DNA from: Stentor roeselii
Lineage: Eukaryota; Ciliophora; Heterotrichea; Heterotrichida; Stentoridae
Direction: 5' to 3'
DNA length: 64,000 nt
Assembly (NCBI GenBank): GCA_006503475.1
Contig: RSEH01000126.1
Coordinates: forward strand, 62,001 to 126,000
Below are positions 57,111-64,000 of the stretch, piece by piece; the first letter of the stretch is position 1; each line of letters begins with the position of its first letter. The notes below the pieces were generated by a model. That model ran no database searches. It saw only the letters and a list, made by a program, of their open reading frames with translations, and was not told where the DNA came from. A program made the translations under genes and the position numbers.

Positions 57111-57468
57111 TTAAACAACTAGTGAATTACTAAGCAACGAAGGAAATCCCTGATTTTTTCGTTATGTGTCGGGAGTCTTTGTTGGGGTACTTGAACAGAA
57201 CTGCGACTGGGAAAGAAAAACTGATTAAAATGAAAAGTTTGGGTATTTGATTTCGGATATTAATTAAGTAATTAGGAGATGAATGAATAGAAGGTTTAAC
57301 TTAAATTTGAATAGAAGAACATCTATTGATTCAAAATTTTTCTTGATTGTTTAAACATAGGAGTCTTAATTTAGAATCATCACAGTCCTTCAGAGTAGCC
57401 AGCTGATGAAGTTGTAAGCTTGGGTACCTATAAATTCAATAAAATTTTAATAAATTTGAATATATTTA
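57111..57468. promoter_or_regulatory. Divergent intergenic region with the shared element (copy B at 57290-57330)
   Basis: 358 bp between secreted gene B (minus) and the MGCCC coiled-coil gene (plus). It contains the second copy of the element found at 55191-55231. The rest is AT-rich without a coding frame. It must hold promoters for both genes; no canonical box can be named. Confidence 0.4.
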
Positions 57469-59247
57469 ATGGGCTGCTGTTGTCGGAGATCAAGAGAGCT
57501 CCAAGAACTAGACGCTGAGAGAGGGACTCTTATGAATAAAAACAAGTTGTTAGAATCCAAGATTCTAACTCTGGGCAACCAAGAAACCGAGTCAAACGCT
57601 TCATCCATGCGTCCAGACTATTTAAAATTTGTAGACCATGACCAATACTCAAGTTCAAAAATAATTGAGATCCTCTTAAGTCTGGCCTCAGGAGACCAAA
57701 ATGTCTACCAGGCCTTATCTCAAACCTCTCAATCTTTGAATTCTTCCAAAGACGATGAAAAACTATTAAAATACGCAGAACTTCGAGTGAAACAAACTGA
57801 CCTTCAAAAGAAGCTCGTTCAGACCTGCCAGGACTCTTTTAAAGACCTGGTCGAGATCACAAATTCAAAAATATCTAACATCGAGTCACGTTTCGAAAAA
57901 GTTGAAAACCTTTTAAATTCTTCCTTTTTTCTCTCAGAAGAACGTCATTCAATCAAGAAAAAACTAGAAACAATCCCTAAAAACCCTAAACAAGACTTTC
58001 CTTCAACTATCCTCACATTAAAAACTCTAGAAACTCTAGAAAAAGAGTTATTTTTAATTGAATCCAGGCTTCCTAAGCTAGTAAAAGACAACTTTTTCCT
58101 GTTAAAACTAAATCAAGTAGAAAGAACCATCTCAGCACTTGTGAAAGCTTCTCTCGTCTCAACCACAAGCCTTGATTCAGTCTTCGGAAACTTGGAAGTT
58201 CCGAACACGATCGACGTTCAAGCCTTGAAGTCATTCGAACTCGAGACCGTCACATTTGACGGGCTTTTTGAAAGTCTGGTAAAAACAATTTCATCTTTAA
58301 CCGAACTAGAAACTTCCAAGACAAAATCAATAGAAACCCACGATGTCCAATCAAAATTAAAAGAAATTGAAAATTTGCTTACTAAACATTTTGTCGCTTC
58401 AGAAAAAAATAAAGATGATGCATGTTCTAAACTCAATCGAGTTTCAAGAGGATTTTCTGGAGTTAACTTTTTGACAGCTTCTTCTCTATTTAAAATAGAA
58501 GAAAATAAAAGAACTATTCCTGATTCTGTTATGGTCCTCAAGTCGAAAGCTGAGAAATACTTGAAAAGTTTGGAAAGTCAGGATAAGTTGTTGCTTGAAA
58601 TGATTGAAAAATTCGGAAAAGTTGATTTTGTTATTGATGAAATCGAACTCAAGTTTCATGAGTTTTTTTCTTTTGAAGTCAAAGAACTTCATAAGTCTGT
58701 TAATGTTTTAGAAGATTCGATGAAAACGATACTTAATGAAACTAATGAAAAAATTATCAGTTACCAGAAAGAAGCTCAAAAAGATGTCCTGGAAAGACTT
58801 CAGTTTTTATTGGAAAAACTTTCAGTGACTGAAAATCTCTTGAAAGTAAAAAATGCTGTAAAAGAAGCGAATAACAAGGAAATCTCAAGAATCAAGACTG
58901 AAATGCTTGAAAAAATTTATGAACTTCAGACCCAGACCAGCTCTTTAGAACACGAAAAGGAACTGATGATCAACTCTCTTCAAACAACTAAATCTCAATT
59001 GACAATCGCTTCTGAAATGGCCGATTCTCAGTTAAAAGCTTCAAGTGAAAAAGACCTTCAATCAACCGAATTAAAAAACATCATCGCAAGTCTTCAAAAA
59101 GAACTCGAAACCACCTCCGACGAGAAGTCAAAACTCGAAGCCGAAGTCGACGACCTTCAAAAAAAGCTAAAAAAATGCAAAAAAGCCCAACGAGCCCAAA
59201 AAAAAGAAATAGAAGAACTTCAACAATCCCTCTCTAAAGACGACTAA
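57469..59247 (+). CDS. N-terminally lipidated coiled-coil protein
   Basis: 592 residues. The start MGCCCRRSRELQ has Gly2 for N-myristoylation and Cys3-5 for palmitoylation, followed by basic residues: a strong dual membrane anchor. The rest is helical and charged; continuous coiled coil at about 445-590 (LEKIYELQTQTSSLEHEK ... KSKLEAEVDDLQKKLKKCKK) and weaker helices earlier. No enzyme motif. Likely a long tether attached to the plasma membrane or alveolar sacs of the cortex, reaching into the cytoskeleton; this is inference. Confidence 0.82.
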   Translation: MGCCCRRSRELQELDAERGTLMNKNKLLESKILTLGNQETESNASSMRPDYLKFVDHDQYSSSKIIEILLSLASGDQNVYQALSQTSQSLNSSKDDEKLLKYAELRVKQTDLQKKLVQTCQDSFKDLVEITNSKISNIESRFEKVENLLNSSFFLSEERHSIKKKLETIPKNPKQDFPSTILTLKTLETLEKELFLIESRLPKLVKDNFFLLKLNQVERTISALVKASLVSTTSLDSVFGNLEVPNTIDVQALKSFELETVTFDGLFESLVKTISSLTELETSKTKSIETHDVQSKLKEIENLLTKHFVASEKNKDDACSKLNRVSRGFSGVNFLTASSLFKIEENKRTIPDSVMVLKSKAEKYLKSLESQDKLLLEMIEKFGKVDFVIDEIELKFHEFFSFEVKELHKSVNVLEDSMKTILNETNEKIISYQKEAQKDVLERLQFLLEKLSVTENLLKVKNAVKEANNKEISRIKTEMLEKIYELQTQTSSLEHEKELMINSLQTTKSQLTIASEMADSQLKASSEKDLQSTELKNIIASLQKELETTSDEKSKLEAEVDDLQKKLKKCKKAQRAQKKEIEELQQSLSKDD

Positions 59248-59257
59248 CCTAATCTCT

Positions 59258-60439
59258 CTATTTCCATAACTTAGAAAACGATAAATTCTTGTCCGACTCC
59301 TTTTTCATCACTTTTGCGACAGCCAGTTCAAAGTCCTCCTGAGTGACATGAACTCTTCTTTCCCTCAATGCAAAAATTCCAGCTTCAGTACAAACAGCTT
59401 TAGTCTCCGCAGCAGAAGACCCGCCCATAAGTCCCGCAATTTTTTTAAAGTCAATTCCTCGAGTAAGGTTCATTTTCCTAGAATGAATTTTCAATATCTG
59501 CGCACGAGCATCTTCATCAGGATTAGGAAATTCGATTTTTCTATCAATTCTGCCAGGTCTTAAAAGTGCATCATCTAAAATATCGATTCGATTAGTCGCC
59601 ATGATGACTTTAATATTTTTGTTCGCCTCGAAGCCGTCAAGTTGATTAAGTAATTCAAGCATTGTTCTTTGGACTTCAGAGTCGCCTCCTTGTTCTCCGG
59701 CGATTCTCTGTCCTCCGATTGAGTCGATTTCGTCCATGAAGATAATAGACGGTGCGTGTTCCCTTGCCATGACGAACAATTCTCTAACCATTCTTGAACC
59801 TTCGCCGATGTACTTTTGGACGAGTTCTGCCCCTGAGACTCTGATGAATGTGCAGTCTGTGTGATGGGCAACTGCTCGAGCTAGTAAAGTTTTACCAGTT
59901 CCAGGAGGACCATAAAGAAGGACTCCTTTTGGCTGGGCTATGCCAAGAGCTTCGAAGATTTCAGGGTGTTTTATAGGAAGTTCGATAACTTCTTTTACTT
60001 CTTTTATCTGTTGGTCAAGTCCTCCGATCATATCGTAAGTTGAATCAGGGACTTTTTCCACTCGCATTAAACTTACAAGAGGATCGACTCGACTAGGAAG
60101 GATCTTGTGTAGAAGATAAGAGTCACTTTTAAGAGCCACTCTTGTATTAGGAAGGAGTTTTTCAATAGGGATATCCTTCTGGGTGTTAACTATGTACTTT
60201 CCTTCTTGGCCTACTTTGCAAAGGCACTTTTTCTTGCCCATCACTTTGATGACCTCGCCGACGTAAGACCCGGGTTCTTGTAACAACTGGATCTCGTCGC
60301 GCAGTCCTCGGACTTGCCCGTTCAACTCGTTTCTTTGGGCTTCGAGGCGTTTTAATTCAGTGGATTTCACTTGTTTGAGGTACTCGAGTTCTTCGATTTT
60401 TGACTGGTAGTAAGCTTTGAGGCCGGAGTGGACTGACAT
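59258..60439 (-). CDS. RPT6: 26S proteasome regulatory ATPase Rpt6 (PSMC5)
   Basis: 393 residues, normal for Rpt6. N-terminal coiled coil (6-53), OB domain, then AAA+ domain: Walker A GPPGTGKT at 177-184, Walker [29 protein letters not shown], and the Rpt6 end [24 protein letters not shown] ... LWK. Part of the ATPase ring that unfolds substrates for the 20S core. Start is 11 bp from the stop of the upstream minus-strand gene; its stop is 10 bp from the convergent coiled-coil gene. No intron. Confidence 0.97.
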   Translation of the reverse strand: MSVHSGLKAYYQSKIEELEYLKQVKSTELKRLEAQRNELNGQVRGLRDEIQLLQEPGSYVGEVIKVMGKKKCLCKVGQEGKYIVNTQKDIPIEKLLPNTRVALKSDSYLLHKILPSRVDPLVSLMRVEKVPDSTYDMIGGLDQQIKEVKEVIELPIKHPEIFEALGIAQPKGVLLYGPPGTGKTLLARAVAHHTDCTFIRVSGAELVQKYIGEGSRMVRELFVMAREHAPSIIFMDEIDSIGGQRIAGEQGGDSEVQRTMLELLNQLDGFEANKNIKVIMATNRIDILDDALLRPGRIDRKIEFPNPDEDARAQILKIHSRKMNLTRGIDFKKIAGLMGGSSAAETKAVCTEAGIFALRERRVHVTQEDFELAVAKVMKKESDKNLSFSKLWK

Positions 60440-60450
60440 TTATATTCCAT

Positions 60451-63400
60451 TTAAAGATTTAAGATCTGAAGGGTTTCTTGTAGAAGAAGATCGAGTATCG
60501 CTTGGCTTGAAACTATCTTTGACTGGGTTTCTTCTTCTTCGTAGTGAAGCCATGTTGATTCTTCGTCTTTCACGTCTATGCATAATAAGGCACTCATTTT
60601 TTCCTCTCGAAGTGATGAAAGCTTATCCTCGTCTACCGTCAGTTCGAGTGAATGGAAAAGACCTGCCTTGCATGATGCCCATTTCACCATGTATCCTAAA
60701 ACTCGGTTGAAGACGTTTTCGAGCTCGGCTTCACCGAATAGAATCCTTGGGTGGTTGCTCCATGGGTCGGGAATACCAGTAACTCCAAAAGGTCTAATAT
60801 AATTAAGTGCTTCATTAACACAATCAAACAACATTTGAAGGTAAATCTGACGAGTAGGTATTTCCAAAGACTCGAACCTGACTTTGAGTTCAGAACAAAG
60901 ATCAGGTGGCAATATCAATTCAAGAGTAGGAAACTTAGACAAAACCTGATTCGAAAAATCCTGCAGCGAACAAAGGCGAGTCATGGGGTCCTGGTAAACT
61001 GGAGTGTTGATAGCTTCCAAGACTTCAGCTTCATTTTCCTTCAGTTCATTCGCCATCACATTCAAATATTCAATCATGAACTCAAGCGACGGGTCAACTT
61101 CTTTTTCTTGATCTTTGAAAGGAATGACTCGCAAAAAAGCGTAGATTTCTGAGGATATAATTGTGGAAAGCTCCTCGGTAAGGTCTTCGGTTATCAAGGG
61201 CGAGGGTTTTGATGACTTTTGGGTGAGAAGGTCCTTTGGTGTTAGGTTTGGAGATGAATCGTTCGAGATGATTATGTCAGAGGAGGATGAACTGTCAAGG
61301 TAAGGGTTGTATGATTTGAACAGGTCACTTGTAAATGTTTGCTTAGGACTAGAATCAGGTATCGCCTTTTTATTTAATTCTACGACATTTTCTGAAATCA
61401 CTACATCAGCAGAAAGAGGGTTCACTTTTAATTCTTCATTTTTATTTATTCTTGAATCAGGTAATGAAGCCGAGTTACTAATAATAAAATTTTCTTCTTT
61501 TTCAGGAAGGTTCAATTTTTCTGTTTTTATTTCAGGGTTTTTCAAGTTTATACTGATTTTAGGACTTTTTATTGAAATCTCTTGTGAAGACTCACTGATG
61601 ACTGGAATTTTCGTTTCAAGATTTTTAAATACAACAGAAGAATTACTAGAATTTCCTTTATCTGCAAAATTTTCAATGTTTTTACTGCTTTTAATCAAAT
61701 TTTTAGTCGATTCAGAGAATTTTTTAGCCCGGTCTGAAGAAAGATCTCCTGAATTTTCCAAGAATTTCGATGAAAAAGACTGCAATTTCAGGTCTTTTTT
61801 ATTATTCGGAGGATCTTTGAACTTTGTGATAAATTTTTGAGAGATTTCTGATGAAGAGTATAAATTTTTTTCTTTATCTGATTGTGGAGAATTTATCGAA
61901 ATTGATGAATTTGAATTATTGAGCTCTGGACTTTTAAGATCTGCAGGATTTATGATCGAGGTTTGTAAGATTCCATAAAAATGAGGCGAATTTTCTGAAA
62001 TTCTTTCATCCTTCGAGTTTTCCTCTGTCTTTAAAGAAACAACAGGTTCTTCTATCCCTTGCTCAAATGATAGAATTGGAGAAATTTCTCGAGCCAGCTG
62101 AGAAAAGCTTTGTTTTGAGTTTTCATTGATTTTTGAGTCGTTTTTATCGATTTTTTCAATAAGATTTCTGACATCTCTTATTTTTTTTTCTCTTGTTTCT
62201 TCTTTAGTTGGCTGAAGGTCTGGAAGAAAGTCAGCTTTGACCTTGGTGATCTTGAACTGCTCGAATGGTGTGAAGATGCTGTCTGAAGAACTGGGAGAAC
62301 TTAAAAAATACTTTTCTTCTGAAATAGGTTTAATTTTTACCTCTTCTTGAGAATTTTGAGGCTTGATTAGGTTTTTTGTGTTGATCTGTGAAGGTTTTTT
62401 TGAATCTTTTGAGATTTTTTCGTCTTGCTGGTCTTTCAGATGTTTTTCTTCGTTTTTTAAATTTATTTTTGAAGGGATTTTTAGATCTTTTGAGATTTTT
62501 TCGTTTTGCTGGTCTTGCAGATGTTTTTCTTCATTGTTTTCTTTTGTTGGTAGATCTTTGGGACTTTTATCAGTGAAAGGTTTGGGAATTTTTTCTGGAA
62601 AAAAAGAATTTTTCAAGTTTTTAGGTGTTTTATCGTCGATTTGACTTTTTGGACTTTTAGAAAAATCGAGAAAATCTTTTTTATTGATGATTGTTTTGGT
62701 TATTTCATTTTCTTTTGGAAGAACTTCTTGATTAACTTTTTCTTGAGGTTTTGTGTGAATGACTGGAAATTCAGTAGTTTTTAGTAAGTCTTTTGGAAGT
62801 TTGGGTGTTAATTTTTCCTCTACTGGGACTTTTTCTGCAAGATCTGCAGTCAAAAAAGGATTTTTTTCAGTTTTTAATGATTCTTTCGAAGGACTTGGCT
62901 TTGGATTATTTAAAAATGTGTTAAAAGTTGTTTTTTTCTCAAAAGCCAAACTTTTTTTATCATCATTCGAAAGAATATCTAGTTTTTTTTTATGATTTTC
63001 TAGGAATTCAAGTGGCTTCATGTTTTCTGAAGGTGAGTGCTTGGGAAGATCAGGAATCTTTTCGATATTAATTAGGCAGCTTTTGTTTGGAGCAGGTTGG
63101 GTTATTTGTGACTTGGAGTTCTGGTTAATAGGATTTAAGCTGGTGACAGGGACTCTCCAACAGCTTTCTGGAGTTTTTTCTTGACTGTTTTTTGGTGTTG
63201 GAGATTTTACAGTAGTTTCAGTTGATCTAGTTAAAGGGGCTTCACTGATGACAGTTTCTTCATCTTTTTGTGTTTTTTTTTGGACCTTGGGATTACTTAG
63301 GCCGTTTTGGTAGTCAAGGTTTTGATGATGATTTTCATTTGGAGTTTTTTTTACATTCTTTTCTTCTAAGTCTCTTTTTCCTGTTTCTGTTAATTTTTCG

Positions 63401-64000
63401 TCAGTTTTCAAGAAAGGTTCTTTAAAACTTTCATCTTTTCTTTCATTTTTTCCTTCCTCTAACTTTAAAAAATCTTTTTTAATCAACCCGGAGACATTTT
63501 CAGTATTTTTTTCTCTTCCATCACTTAAAATTCTCAAATGTTTTCTAGGACTTTTCATAGAACTCAAATTACTTTCAATATTTTCTTCTTCTTGAACATG
63601 ACTAGGTTCATCTGAAGTTTCATCAAATTTTCCCAACTTGGTAAAGTCAAGGTTTTTGAAACTAGGAAAAGTTTTCTTCATCTTTTCATTCAAATTCTGC
63701 TGAACCTCGATCATCCAAATTGTATTTTTTTCAGATTTTGATTCACAATAGTCATCATCCTGACTTTCTTCATCTTCCGATTCTTGACTCTCCTCAAAAT
63801 CTTGACTTTCTTGACTTTCACGACCGACATACTCAAAATAATCTTTTTTCTTCTTCAAATTATTTTGATTCTCTTCAACACCCTCAATTTTTTCAAAATA
63901 AATATTTTCTTTACTTTTTTCACTTTTCTTGTTTTCAAAAGATTCCTTCTGCATCACAAAAGGCTCGTAATACTCACTGCAAGAGTCATAATCAGACTCA
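60451..64000 (-). CDS. Large disordered protein with DUF4378-like C-terminus (5' partial)
   Basis: About 1182 residues visible. The frame is open to the right edge; upstream of the first Met (MQKESFEN) it reads ESDYDSCSEYYEPFV, which looks coding, so the true start probably lies beyond the window. Most of it is Lys/Ser/Glu/Asn-rich and disordered, with duplicated segments such as KDQQ-x-EKISKD at about residues 485-525. The last ~130 residues (LQMLFDCVNEALNYIRPFG ... W ... ESTWLHYEEEETQSKI ... AILDLLLQETLQIL) match the DUF4378-like end of the protein at 16174-18624. Likely a microtubule or centrosomal scaffold like CEP350. Confidence 0.75.
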   Translation of the reverse strand, partial: ESDYDSCSEYYEPFVMQKESFENKKSEKSKENIYFEKIEGVEENQNNLKKKKDYFEYVGRESQESQDFEESQESEDEESQDDDYCESKSEKNTIWMIEVQQNLNEKMKKTFPSFKNLDFTKLGKFDETSDEPSHVQEEENIESNLSSMKSPRKHLRILSDGREKNTENVSGLIKKDFLKLEEGKNERKDESFKEPFLKTDEKLTETGKRDLEEKNVKKTPNENHHQNLDYQNGLSNPKVQKKTQKDEETVISEAPLTRSTETTVKSPTPKNSQEKTPESCWRVPVTSLNPINQNSKSQITQPAPNKSCLINIEKIPDLPKHSPSENMKPLEFLENHKKKLDILSNDDKKSLAFEKKTTFNTFLNNPKPSPSKESLKTEKNPFLTADLAEKVPVEEKLTPKLPKDLLKTTEFPVIHTKPQEKVNQEVLPKENEITKTIINKKDFLDFSKSPKSQIDDKTPKNLKNSFFPEKIPKPFTDKSPKDLPTKENNEEKHLQDQQNEKISKDLKIPSKINLKNEEKHLKDQQDEKISKDSKKPSQINTKNLIKPQNSQEEVKIKPISEEKYFLSSPSSSDSIFTPFEQFKITKVKADFLPDLQPTKEETREKKIRDVRNLIEKIDKNDSKINENSKQSFSQLAREISPILSFEQGIEEPVVSLKTEENSKDERISENSPHFYGILQTSIINPADLKSPELNNSNSSISINSPQSDKEKNLYSSSEISQKFITKFKDPPNNKKDLKLQSFSSKFLENSGDLSSDRAKKFSESTKNLIKSSKNIENFADKGNSSNSSVVFKNLETKIPVISESSQEISIKSPKISINLKNPEIKTEKLNLPEKEENFIISNSASLPDSRINKNEELKVNPLSADVVISENVVELNKKAIPDSSPKQTFTSDLFKSYNPYLDSSSSSDIIISNDSSPNLTPKDLLTQKSSKPSPLITEDLTEELSTIISSEIYAFLRVIPFKDQEKEVDPSLEFMIEYLNVMANELKENEAEVLEAINTPVYQDPMTRLCSLQDFSNQVLSKFPTLELILPPDLCSELKVRFESLEIPTRQIYLQMLFDCVNEALNYIRPFGVTGIPDPWSNHPRILFGEAELENVFNRVLGYMVKWASCKAGLFHSLELTVDEDKLSSLREEKMSALLCIDVKDEESTWLHYEEEETQSKIVSSQAILDLLLQETLQILNL

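Overview
The window looks like macronuclear DNA of a heterotrich ciliate, most likely Stentor. Coding density is very high on both strands and the spacers are AT-rich. Nearly every gene is a single open exon. One 15-nt GT...AG intron interrupts the first gene (2413-2427). TAA, TAG and TGA all end genes (for example TGA at 53128-53130 and TAG at 54507-54509) and Trp is always TGG, so the standard code is in use. Known biology fits: Stentor combines the standard code with 15-16 nt introns, while Blepharisma reads TGA as Trp. The P4-ATPase/guanylyl cyclase fusion is an alveolate hallmark. The species call is inference.

Layout. 1-2.6 kb: 3' part of a repeat-rich protein with a cysteine-box start (minus). 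3.7-9.5 kb: a tiny putative PP1-docking prenylated protein, a 7TM-RGS receptor, membrane/secreted unknowns and a double cyclic-nucleotide-binding protein. 9.7-19.6 kb: TRIM-like RING/B-box protein, a giant coiled coil, a MARCH-type RING protein, ribosomal protein S9, a DUF4378-like protein, Tim14/Pam18 and a tail-anchored coiled coil. 20.6-25.7 kb: a tandem pair of B-box-like/WD40 genes in AT-rich DNA, the first broken by a 35-bp insertion. 26-31 kb: coiled coil, TPR/IQ protein, PHAX-like domain protein, a small RVxF protein and an Atg1/ULK-like kinase preceded by a 30-bp repeat array. 31.7-38 kb: P4-ATPase/guanylyl cyclase. 38-42 kb: GAS2-like coiled coil and an AGFG-type ArfGAP. 42.8-50.6 kb: disordered and coiled-coil proteins, GST-fold protein, membrane-anchored protein, in a tight minus-strand run. 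50.7-54.5 kb: C2/GYPP-tail protein, NEK kinase, kelch protein. 54.6-57.1 kb: two small secreted cysteine-containing proteins separated by 1.6 kb of AT-rich DNA. 57.5-64 kb: MGCCC-anchored coiled coil, proteasome ATPase Rpt6, and a second large DUF4378-like protein running off the right edge.

Many genes are probably cytoskeletal or cortical (coiled coils, GAS2-like, DUF4378/CEP350-like, NEK) or signalling (RGS receptor, cGMP synthesis, cNMP-binding protein, kinases, possible PP1 regulators). There is no sign of a metabolic operon. Clustering is best explained by compactness: several neighbours are separated by only 7-25 bp, and one convergent pair shares stop-codon bases. No complete transposon, virus-like element, rRNA, tRNA or CRISPR array was recognised. 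The most unusual points are the Ala at the guanine-specifying position of the cyclase, the repeat array that supplies the kinase start codon, the 35-bp disruption of a WD40 gene, the lipidated PP1-motif protein, and two secreted-protein genes that share an upstream element.
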